From: Microbulbifer halophilus
GTDB taxonomy: Bacteria > Pseudomonadota > Gammaproteobacteria > Pseudomonadales > Cellvibrionaceae
Length of the DNA stretch: 64,000 nt
Direction of reading: 5' to 3'
Assembly: GCF_026183675.1 (NCBI RefSeq)
Contig: NZ_JAPIVK010000026.1
Span: forward strand, 1-64,000
Shown: positions 35,570 through 43,264 of the stretch, piece after piece
Position numbering within the stretch: position 1 is the first letter of the stretch
Layout: each line of letters opens with the position of its first letter
The notes under the pieces: model-generated
Told to the model about the DNA's origin: nothing
Database searches by the model: none
The model's input: only the letters and a program-made list of their open reading frames with translations
Translations under genes and position numbers: made by a program

Positions 35570-36058
35570 TCAGAAGTTCAACGTCATGGTGCCGGACCAA
35601 AAGCCCACGTCTTCCTCGATCATGGTGTATTCCAGTTCCACATTGGTGTTAGGGCCAAAATCGAAGCCCACGCCACCGCCTAGGGAGACACCGGTATCGT
35701 CTTCGCTGAAACCGCCGACATCCACATCTTCGTACAGCAGCCCCAGGCGGCCCTTGAAATAGATGTTGCCGTAGCTGCGGTAGGTACCGTAGCCGGCCAG
35801 GGTCTGGATATCCACATCCGCATCGCCACTGAACGCGTCGGCCTCGCCGCTGATCAGGGAGTTGGTGTACTCGGCCTCGAAGCCCCAGCCGGAAGGCAGG
35901 GTCAAACCACCGCGCAGCCCCAGGTTTACGGGGCTGTCGGCATTGCGCATGTCGATATCCATCAGGCCGATGGTGCCACCCCAGTAGGTATCCTGGGCGC
36001 TGGCGCCAGCGGAAAAGGCCAGCGCCAGTGTAGCGGCGCCCTTGGCAAGATTGTGCAT
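35570..36058 (-). CDS. Small outer-membrane beta-barrel protein, paralogue 2
   Basis: A 162-residue protein starting at MHNLAKGAATLALAFS with cleavage near SAGASAQ. It has the same strand pattern as the neighbouring barrel: YGTYRSYGNIYFKGRLGLLY, then a glycine-rich strand SLGGGVGFDFGP and the ending YTMIEEDVGFWSGTMTLNF. The two genes are in tandem, in the same direction, with 155 bases between, and arose by duplication. No ligand or enzyme motif is visible. Confidence 0.82.
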   Translation of the reverse strand: MHNLAKGAATLALAFSAGASAQDTYWGGTIGLMDIDMRNADSPVNLGLRGGLTLPSGWGFEAEYTNSLISGEADAFSGDADVDIQTLAGYGTYRSYGNIYFKGRLGLLYEDVDVGGFSEDDTGVSLGGGVGFDFGPNTNVELEYTMIEEDVGFWSGTMTLNF

Positions 36059-36411
36059 AGGGATTCCCCAATATTGTTGTTCGAGCAAAGTTTGCGCGAA
36101 TTCTAGCCGCCCCCTCTTCCGGGAACAGTTACCCGGATCACAGTAGTGCGTGCTAATCGCCGCAGGGCAACATCCGACTCCGATGATTGCAGATTGGTTC
36201 CGCAGGCCACCGATCGGCATCACCGGGCAATCGGGCAGGCACACACAAGTTCGGCTCGACGACAGCGGCGTGCAACAGATCTTTCGGGCCCCTCCCGCTG
36301 AAATAAAACTGTCACCGCGTTTTCATTCCCCGCCGCTATTTTGATCCCCAGCCTGCGCCGACTCTGTGCGGTCGGCAGCAATCGACCATAATCATCACAA
36401 AGGGGGCCCCA
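36059..36411. other. Divergent promoter region
   Basis: 353 bases between the minus-strand barrel gene and the plus-strand lipoprotein gene. There is no credible open frame, repeat or known RNA. It must hold promoters for both genes. Confidence 0.4.
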
Positions 36412-36813
36412 ATGCGAACTGCCATTCCACTTCTCGCCGCACTATTCATCTCCGCCTGCAGCCATATTGAAACCGCACAGCAGGTCACCGTCAGCGGCAC
36501 CGTGATCGAGGAGGCCGGCAAATACTATCTCCAGGACGCCGATGCCCGTTACCACCTGAATCCCATGCCGCAACTACAGTACCGCAGGTACCTGGACCGG
36601 GAGCTTGTGATCCGGGGAGAGGTACCGACAGAGTGCGCCCAGGCCTGGCAGGATGCCGTGGTCCGGGTGGGCGACGAGGGCTCGGTAGTCGATTGGGAAA
36701 AAGTGGACTGGTCGCCCTGCCTGGCACCGCACAAGGTCAACCTGGTGACCGCCGATGGCAGGGAACTGGTCTACGACTGGGAAAAAATCGACCTGGAAGA
36801 TTACTACTTCTGA
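36412..36813 (+). CDS. Small predicted lipoprotein
   Basis: A 133-residue protein with a signal peptide and a lipobox-like ISAC (Cys16) in MRTAIPLLAALFISACSHIE. The mature part has an OB-fold-like pattern (VTVSGTVIEEAGKYYLQDAD) and two near-repeats, VDWEKVDW and YDWEKIDLEDYYF. GGGG lies upstream. I do not recognise a family. It is probably an envelope protein. Confidence 0.7.
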   Translation: MRTAIPLLAALFISACSHIETAQQVTVSGTVIEEAGKYYLQDADARYHLNPMPQLQYRRYLDRELVIRGEVPTECAQAWQDAVVRVGDEGSVVDWEKVDWSPCLAPHKVNLVTADGRELVYDWEKIDLEDYYF

Positions 36814-36862
36814 CGCGATGGGTGGAGACAGCCCCTGTGTCCGTCCTTGTTCCAACCTATGC

Positions 36863-36912
36863 CCCTCCCCCTAACCCTCTCCCGGTGGGAGAGGGGCCGG
36901 GGGGAGAGGGCG
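36863..36912. repeat. GGGAGAGG palindromic repeat
   Basis: A variant copy of the dispersed palindrome in reverse orientation (CCCTAACCCTCTCCCGGTGG and complement), in the convergent gap between the lipoprotein gene and mmsB. Confidence 0.75.
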
Positions 36913-37005
36913 GTGAAGGGCCCCGTTGGTTCCGCGGCCCCGATATTGGACTTTGCTGCACTCACTCCAACCGACGGGCTGAGGCACCGCCAGCAAAACC
37001 AGCGT

Positions 37006-37908
37006 TTATTCCTCGCCAGCCGGCCGCCGGAACATATTCTGGATACTGGAAAAATCCCGCTGCCGGTTTTTCTCACAGCCACCGTGCAGCTGGTAGAGAT
37101 TTTTCGCCAGCGCCCCCAGCGGCGTGGACGAGGCGCTGCCAGCGGCGGTGTCCATCGCCAGCCCCAGATCTTTCAGCATCAGGGCCACCGTGAAACCGCC
37201 GCTGTAGTCCCGCGAGGCGGGCACACCATCCATCACACCCGGATAGGGATTGTATTTTTCCAACGACCAGTTGCCGCCGGAGCTGGCTTTCATGATGTCC
37301 GAGAGCACCTTCGGGTCCAGGCCGTTGTCCACACCCAACTGTAATGCCTCGGCGGTACCGATCATGTGGACTGCCAACAGCATGTTGTTGCAGATCTTGG
37401 CCACCTGACCGGCACCGGCCGGGCCGGCATGGAAGGTATTGGCGCCCATTGCGGCAAGTACCGGCCGCGCCGACTCGACTGCATCGGCTGCACCGCCACA
37501 CATAAAGGACAGGCTGCCAGCTGCAGCCGCAGCGGTACCGCCGGACACCGGCGCGTCGATAGCGCGGATACCGCGCTCGCCGGCCGCGGCGATCAGTTGG
37601 CGGGCGTCGTTGGCGGCGATGGTGGAACAGTCGATCACCAGGGTTTCGGGTTCCAGCACCTGCAAAAGGCCGCGGGCGCCGAGGTAGAGACCCTTTACCG
37701 CATCGCCGTGCGGCAACATCGATACCACCGCACGGGCGCCCTGCACTGCCTGCCGGGCGCTATCCGCGCGTTCACAGCCGTTTTCCGCAGCTTGCGCCAG
37801 TGCCGGTTCGGAGGGATCGAAGGCCGATACCGCAAAACCGGCCTCAACCAGATTCGCAGCCATGGGGCCGCCCATATTGCCGAGGCCCAGAAAGGCGATT
37901 TTTTCCAT
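37006..37908 (-). CDS. mmsB: 3-hydroxyisobutyrate dehydrogenase
   Basis: A 300-residue NAD-dependent enzyme of valine breakdown that oxidises 3-hydroxyisobutyrate to methylmalonate semialdehyde. The Rossmann start is IAFLGLGNMGGPMAANL. The substrate loop DAPVSGGTAAAAAG and the catalytic lysine region GQVAKICNN are present. It follows the hydroxyisobutyryl-CoA hydrolase gene on the minus strand (91-base gap), matching consecutive pathway steps. Confidence 0.93.
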   Translation of the reverse strand: MEKIAFLGLGNMGGPMAANLVEAGFAVSAFDPSEPALAQAAENGCERADSARQAVQGARAVVSMLPHGDAVKGLYLGARGLLQVLEPETLVIDCSTIAANDARQLIAAAGERGIRAIDAPVSGGTAAAAAGSLSFMCGGAADAVESARPVLAAMGANTFHAGPAGAGQVAKICNNMLLAVHMIGTAEALQLGVDNGLDPKVLSDIMKASSGGNWSLEKYNPYPGVMDGVPASRDYSGGFTVALMLKDLGLAMDTAAGSASSTPLGALAKNLYQLHGGCEKNRQRDFSSIQNMFRRPAGEE

Positions 37909-37999
37909 GTTGTATTCTCCCTTTCGATTATTTTTTTATTTCCTGTTGTGGTGGGCCTGCGGCCCGTGGGCCGAGCGGAAGCTCGGCGCTCCCGGGCGC

Positions 38000-39103
38000 C
38001 TACAGATCCGCCAGCGGATTCTCCGCCCAGGGTTCACTGAAACACGCTTCCACCTGTTCCGCCGAAACTTCGTCCAGGGACGCCGGCTGCCACTGAGGTT
38101 TTCGATCCTTGTCGATCAGCAGCGCGCGCACGCCTTCCCTGACATGGCCGCTGGCACAGAGATTCACCGCCAGCGCCAGCTCCATCCGGAACACTTCCGC
38201 AAGGGACAGATAGCGACCGCGCTCGAGCTGTTCCCAGACGATCCATGGCGTCAGCGGCGAGCCGGCGGCGAGGGTGGCGGCGGCCTTCTGCAGCCATTTG
38301 TCGTCGCCATCGTAGCTGCGGATCGCCTGGCAGACGTCCGGCAGCGTGGCAAAATCGGTGAGGTTCTGGACCTGATCGTAGTGCTCGCGCAATATCGATG
38401 GCGGGCGCTCGTCCTGCGGCAGCTCCAGCCGTTTCAGGCAGTTGCTCACCTGTTCGCGGTTGCGTTTGCTGTCGGCAAAGAACTCCAGCCCGGCCAGCTC
38501 TGTCAGTACCGACTCGCGTCGTTCATTCGGCAACATGCGATCCGCCAGGCCGGCAAAAAGCGCATCGCTGCCGTTGAACTGGGCCCCGGTCAGGCCCAGG
38601 AACAGACCCAGCCGGCCGGGCATGCGATTCAGGAACCAGCTGCCGCCCACATCCGGAAACAGGCCGATGGTCACCTCCGGCATCGCCATGCGGGTGGTCT
38701 CGGTGGCGATGCGGTGGCTGGCGCCGGCCACGATACCGATACCGCCCCCCATCACGATGCCGCCGCCCCAGACGACGATCGGCTTTTCATAGGTGTGAAT
38801 CCGGTAATCGAGGCGGTACTCGCGGGAGAAAAAGCGGGTGGTGAAATCGTAGTCCGGTTTCTCGCCGTAAGCCGGGGATTCCCGGTACAGCGACACCACA
38901 TCGCCGCCGGCGCAGAGGCCCTTGTCGCCGCTGCCGTCGATCCAGACACAGGCCACGCTGTCGTCGTCGGCCCAGTCGTCGAGCTGCCGGGACAGCAGCT
39001 CGATCATCTCCAGGTTGAGCGCATTGAGCGCCTTGGGCAGATTGAGGGTGGCGGTGGCCACGGCGCCGCGGCGCCCGAAGAGTACGGGGGAATCCTGATC
39101 CAT
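38000..39103 (-). CDS. 3-hydroxyisobutyryl-CoA hydrolase (enoyl-CoA hydratase fold)
   Basis: A 367-residue crotonase-fold protein. KGLCAGGDVVSLY is the oxyanion-hole region, GGGIVMGGGIGIVAGASHRI and the catalytic MPEVTIGLFPDVGGSWFL follow. The length and the last motif mark the 3-hydroxyisobutyryl-CoA hydrolase subgroup rather than a hydratase. It should release 3-hydroxyisobutyrate for MmsB. The other valine genes (mmsA, acyl-CoA dehydrogenase) are not in view. Confidence 0.9.
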   Translation of the reverse strand: MDQDSPVLFGRRGAVATATLNLPKALNALNLEMIELLSRQLDDWADDDSVACVWIDGSGDKGLCAGGDVVSLYRESPAYGEKPDYDFTTRFFSREYRLDYRIHTYEKPIVVWGGGIVMGGGIGIVAGASHRIATETTRMAMPEVTIGLFPDVGGSWFLNRMPGRLGLFLGLTGAQFNGSDALFAGLADRMLPNERRESVLTELAGLEFFADSKRNREQVSNCLKRLELPQDERPPSILREHYDQVQNLTDFATLPDVCQAIRSYDGDDKWLQKAAATLAAGSPLTPWIVWEQLERGRYLSLAEVFRMELALAVNLCASGHVREGVRALLIDKDRKPQWQPASLDEVSAEQVEACFSEPWAENPLADL

Positions 39104-39267
39104 CTCTCTGTTTCTTTGTCTGTGATCTCAGTCAGTGCCGCAGTTAAGCACAGTTTCGCGCGCAACCTCCAGTGGGGCGCGCCGGGAACAGTTGATTGTA
39201 ATGCGGCTTTTGGCTAACGTGCGCGCAAATTCTGATCGATTCCATCAAGCTTACTGGACCCCTTTCA

Positions 39268-40932
39268 ATGGCCGAATACGTATACACCATGAACCGGGTG
39301 GGCAAGGTAGTGCCGCCCAAGCGAGAAATCCTCAAGGATATCTCCCTCTCCTTCTTTCCCGGCGCCAAGATCGGCGTGCTGGGCCTGAACGGCGCCGGCA
39401 AGTCCACCCTGCTGCGCATCATGGCCGGCCTGGATGAGGACTATAACGGCGAGGCCCGAGCCATGCCGGGCCTCAAGGTAGGCTACCTGCCGCAGGAGCC
39501 GCAGCTGGACCCGGCCAAGAATGTGCGCGGCAACGTCGAGGACGGCGTGCGCGAGGCCATCGACGCCCTGGCCGGCCTGGAACAGGTCTACGCCGACTAC
39601 GCCGAGCCGGATGCGGATTTCGATGCGCTGGCCAAGAAGCAGCAGCAGTTCGAAGACATCATCCAGGCCTGGGATGGCCACAACCTGGAACACCGCCTGG
39701 AAGTGGCCGCCGACGCCCTGCGCCTGCCGCCATGGGATGCCGACGTAAACAACCTGTCCGGCGGTGAGAAGCGCCGCGTGGCCCTGTGCCGCCTGCTGCT
39801 GTCGCGTCCGGACATGCTGCTGCTGGACGAACCCACCAACCACCTGGACGCGGAGAGTGTCTACTGGCTGGAGCGCTTCCTGCACGACTTCACCGGCACC
39901 GTGGTGGCCATTACCCACGACCGCTACTTCCTCGACAATGTGGCCGGGTGGATCCTGGAACTGGACCGCGGCCACGGCATTCCCTGGGAGGGCAACTACA
40001 CCTCCTGGCTGGAACAGAAGGAGACCCGCCTGGAGCAGGAACAGAAATCCGAACAGGCGCGTATGAAGTCGATGAAAAAGGAACTGGAGTGGGCGCGCCA
40101 GAACCCCAAGGGTCGCCAGTCCAAGAACAAGGCGCGCCTGTCCCGCCTGGAAGAGATGCAGTCCCAGGATTTCCAGGCCCGCAACGAGACCAACGAGATC
40201 TACATTCCGCCGGGCGAGCGTCTGGGCGACAACGTGATCGAATTCGACAACGTCAGCAAGGGCTTCGGCGACCGCCTGCTGGTGGAGAACCTGTCCTTCC
40301 GCGTGCCCAAGGGCGCGATCGTGGGTATCGTCGGCGGCAACGGCGCGGGTAAGTCCACGCTTTTCCGTATGATTACCGGCAGCGAGCAACCGGACAGCGG
40401 CGAGATCAAGATCGGCGAGACGGTGCAGGTAGCCTATGTGGAACAGGGCCGCGAGAACCTGGACGACAACAAGACCGTCTGGGAAGCCATCTCCGACGGC
40501 CACGACATGCTCAAGATCAACAACTACGAAGTGGGCTCGCGCAACTATGTGGGCCGTTTCAACTTCAAGGGCTCCGATCAGCAGAAGCGCGTGGGCGAAC
40601 TGTCCGGCGGCGAGCGCGGCCGCCTGCACCTGGCCTACACCCTGAAACAGGGCGCCAACGTGCTGCTACTGGACGAACCCTCCAACGACCTCGATATCGA
40701 GACGCTGCGCGCCCTGGAAGAGGCCCTGCTGACCTACCCCGGCTGCGCCCTGGTGATCTCCCACGACCGCTGGTTCCTGGATCGCGTCGCCACCCATATC
40801 CTCGCCTACGAGGGCGAGAGCGAGGCCGTCTTCTTCGAGGGCAACTACACCGAGTACCACGAGGACTTCATTGAGCGCAAAGGCGAAGACGCCACACCAC
40901 ACCGCATGCAGTACAAAAAACTCAAAACCTGA
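39268..40932 (+). CDS. ettA: Energy-dependent translational throttle protein (ABC-F)
   Basis: A 554-residue soluble ABC-F ATPase that binds the ribosomal E site and senses ADP/ATP. Two ABC domains have Walker A GLNGAGKST and GGNGAGKST, signatures LSGGEKRRVALC and LSGGERGRLHLA, and Walker B LLLDEPTNHLD and LLLDEPSNDLD. The interdomain linker (ARQNPKGRQSKNKARLSRLE) and the C-terminal YEGESEAVFFEGNYTEYHED fit EttA. It stands alone, with its own terminator. Confidence 0.97.
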   Translation: MAEYVYTMNRVGKVVPPKREILKDISLSFFPGAKIGVLGLNGAGKSTLLRIMAGLDEDYNGEARAMPGLKVGYLPQEPQLDPAKNVRGNVEDGVREAIDALAGLEQVYADYAEPDADFDALAKKQQQFEDIIQAWDGHNLEHRLEVAADALRLPPWDADVNNLSGGEKRRVALCRLLLSRPDMLLLDEPTNHLDAESVYWLERFLHDFTGTVVAITHDRYFLDNVAGWILELDRGHGIPWEGNYTSWLEQKETRLEQEQKSEQARMKSMKKELEWARQNPKGRQSKNKARLSRLEEMQSQDFQARNETNEIYIPPGERLGDNVIEFDNVSKGFGDRLLVENLSFRVPKGAIVGIVGGNGAGKSTLFRMITGSEQPDSGEIKIGETVQVAYVEQGRENLDDNKTVWEAISDGHDMLKINNYEVGSRNYVGRFNFKGSDQQKRVGELSGGERGRLHLAYTLKQGANVLLLDEPSNDLDIETLRALEEALLTYPGCALVISHDRWFLDRVATHILAYEGESEAVFFEGNYTEYHEDFIERKGEDATPHRMQYKKLKT

Positions 40933-40936
40933 TATA

Positions 40937-40962
40937 AAAGCCCGCTGACGCGGGCTTTTTTG
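40937..40962 (+). terminator. Intrinsic terminator after ettA
   Basis: AAAGCCCGC-TGAC-GCGGGCTTTTTT starts 5 bases after the ettA stop: a 7-bp GC stem with a T-tail. Confidence 0.92.
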
Positions 40963-41091
40963 TGTGCCGGGAGCGCGTAGCCCCAGCTGCGCTTGCGGGC
41001 CGCAGGACCGCCCCTGGGAACGCCGAGCTCCAGCTCGGCAAGCGGTCCGCAGGACCGCCCCGGGCGAATAGACAACCAAACCAGTATCACC

Positions 41092-41901
41092 ATGCACATA
41101 TCAGCCCTCTACCACTTCCCCGTCAAATCCCTACAGGGCCACCCGTGCGACTCCCTGACCCTTGACCGGTTCGGCGCCGCCGGCGACCGCCGCTGGATGC
41201 TGGTGGACGGCGACAACCAGTTCGTCACCCAGCGCCGCCTGCGCGCCATGGCCCGCCTGAAGGCCACCAATATCCACGGCGGCCTGCACATCGAAAATCA
41301 CAGCGGTGAACAGATCGAAATCGACCACCCCGGCGCGTCCGCCCCCTGCCGGGAAGTCACCGTCTGGCGCGACACGGTCACTGCCCGCGACGCTGGCGAC
41401 ACCGCCGCCACCTGGCTCAGTGAGCAGTTACAAACCCCGGTGCGCCTGGTGGCCATGGGCGATGAGTTCCGACGCCCGCTGCGATCGCCGCGCAGTCGGA
41501 TACAGGTCGGCTTCGCCGACGCCGCGCCGCTGCTGCTGATCGGCCAGGGCTCGCTGGACGACCTGAACGCGCGCCTCGACACCCCGGTATCCACGCTGCG
41601 CTTCCGCCCCAACCTCATCCTCGACGGCGCCGCCCCCTTTGCCGAGGACGACTGGACACGGATCCGCATTCACACCGCCACCGGCCCGCTGGAGCTCGAA
41701 TGCACCCACACCTGCTCCCGCTGCGCCATTCCCGGCCTGGACCCGTTCACCGGCAAGCCCGGCAAGGAACCGCTGCGCACCCTGGCCCGATACCGGCGCG
41801 GCGAGGGCGGCCAGATCCATTTCGGCGTCAACCTCGCACCGCTCCTTCGCGACCCGGGCGGCGTGACCATAAACTCGGGGGATAGAGTCGAAGTGGAGTA
41901 A
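41092..41901 (+). CDS. MOSC-domain molybdenum-cofactor-type protein
   Basis: A 269-residue protein starting at MHISALYHFPVKSLQG, with a MOSC N-terminal beta-barrel domain (to about 110) and a MOSC domain (about 115-260). The conserved cysteine segment CTHTCSRCAIPGLDPFTG resembles YcbX/mARC-like proteins that use molybdenum cofactor to reduce N-hydroxylated compounds. The start avoids a longer frame through GC-rich repeats (GCGGTCCGCAGGACCGC at about 41042). It is followed after 10 bases by the questin-oxidase-like gene. Confidence 0.88.
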   Translation: MHISALYHFPVKSLQGHPCDSLTLDRFGAAGDRRWMLVDGDNQFVTQRRLRAMARLKATNIHGGLHIENHSGEQIEIDHPGASAPCREVTVWRDTVTARDAGDTAATWLSEQLQTPVRLVAMGDEFRRPLRSPRSRIQVGFADAAPLLLIGQGSLDDLNARLDTPVSTLRFRPNLILDGAAPFAEDDWTRIRIHTATGPLELECTHTCSRCAIPGLDPFTGKPGKEPLRTLARYRRGEGGQIHFGVNLAPLLRDPGGVTINSGDRVEVE

Positions 41902-41911
41902 CCCTCCAACC

Positions 41912-42907
41912 ATGAGCATCACCCGCTACTGTACAGAACTGCTCGAAGCGGCCAGCCACTACCACGTCCGCTACGGCGACCGCCTCGCCAATCACCTGCC
42001 GATGGTATTGATTGCGCTGGACAAGATGGGGGGCACACACAAGCAGATGCGACGCGCATTCGACCGCTCGATTCCGCACCTGGAGAGGCCACAACTGCCG
42101 CCGCCGGACCCGGGCATTCCGATTGAGGAATGCCGCAATCGGGAGGAACTCTTCCCGACCGCCCTGCAATACTACGAAACGCAGGTCAAACAACATGGCA
42201 TCGCCGGCTGCCTGCACCGCGAACTGCCGCCACTGCTCCCCGCCATCGCCACCGCCGCCTTCCATCCCCTGATCCGCACCGCCTACGGCGTGGATGCCCG
42301 CCACCAGGAAGAAGTCGCCGCAGGGCTCGCCTACTGGAATCTCGAATACCACAAACTGCCGGCCAGCGAAGAACGAGTGGCTTTAAGCGCGGACGAGATA
42401 CTGCCCGAGCTGGCACAGCGATATCCGTTGATATCAATCGCTCCGGGAAATATTGCCGATCATATGGTTGCAGTTACTCGCCAGCAGGGATGGATGGAAA
42501 CGCCGGTTCAGTCGGAGCAGCTAGGATTGGAGGATATCGCGCGGGTGGCGATCAAAGCCTACCTCGGGACCGGAGACTTTACACTGCTACATGGTGTCAC
42601 AGGCTGCCATGCACTGCGGCTACTTCTGCCTTTTTGTGCGGAGCCCGAACATGCATTGCGGTATTTCTGGGCAGGGCTGGCTATAGCCTATCTGAGCACT
42701 GGACCGAAAAAGCTCCGGGAAGTCGCGGAAACCGGAATTGTTCTGGACTGGAGAGGAATCAGGGAAAAGGCTCGCCGCAGCGATGATGATCATGAAATAA
42801 AACTCACTTACAGCTGCCTGCGGGAATTCAGGCAATACGGATCCCAAGAGTACCAGCATGTAGCAGAGCACGTTACCAGAAATACTGAAAATCCTGAGCC
42901 TCTATGA
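41912..42907 (+). CDS. Questin oxidase family (DUF4243) protein
   Basis: A 331-residue helical protein with HVRYGDRLANHLPMVLIAL near the N-terminus, FHPLIRTAYGV in the middle and LLHGVTGCHALRLLLPF near the C-terminus. These conserved histidines and segments fit the questin oxidase/DUF4243 family, which in fungi does Baeyer-Villiger-like ring cleavage in polyketide pathways. The bacterial function is unknown. It lies 10 bases after the MOSC gene. The last third is AT-richer than the first, with less biased codons. Confidence 0.8.
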   Translation: MSITRYCTELLEAASHYHVRYGDRLANHLPMVLIALDKMGGTHKQMRRAFDRSIPHLERPQLPPPDPGIPIEECRNREELFPTALQYYETQVKQHGIAGCLHRELPPLLPAIATAAFHPLIRTAYGVDARHQEEVAAGLAYWNLEYHKLPASEERVALSADEILPELAQRYPLISIAPGNIADHMVAVTRQQGWMETPVQSEQLGLEDIARVAIKAYLGTGDFTLLHGVTGCHALRLLLPFCAEPEHALRYFWAGLAIAYLSTGPKKLREVAETGIVLDWRGIREKARRSDDDHEIKLTYSCLREFRQYGSQEYQHVAEHVTRNTENPEPL

Positions 42908-43264
42908 AAACCACCTTTCTCCTCCCACTTCTGAAAACTCAGTAGAAACCGGGATTATTACACTGCAAGCTGGCACTCCATTCGGCTTTTTCCACTTCCG
43001 GCAATGCCCACTTTTACACTGCAACTTTAACATTTGACAGTGAGAGCCAGATTCGAGATAGCTCTTCGTCTATTTCCCCAGCTTTTCACGAAAAAGACTG
43101 TTCCCAATAGCTGAAGAACCATAAAACTGTCACTACAACAAAAAAACCCCTGTTTTTTCATCCATTCTCATGACCTGCTTTTAGCGCAGCCGCCTACAAT
43201 TTGACAATGCTTACGCAAAAAAGCCCCGCATAGCGGGGCTTAAACTTCACTATTCAACCAACGA
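42908..43264. other. AT-richer intergenic region with terminator
   Basis: 357 bases in the convergent gap between the questin-oxidase-like gene and the first Oar-like receptor. Apart from the receptor's terminator at 43217-43241 I see no gene, tRNA or repeat. Confidence 0.5.
43217..43241 (-). terminator. Intrinsic terminator after the first Oar-like receptor
   Basis: On the minus strand AGCCCCGC-TAT-GCGGGGCT is followed by TTTTTT. It lies 24 bases past the receptor stop. Confidence 0.9.
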
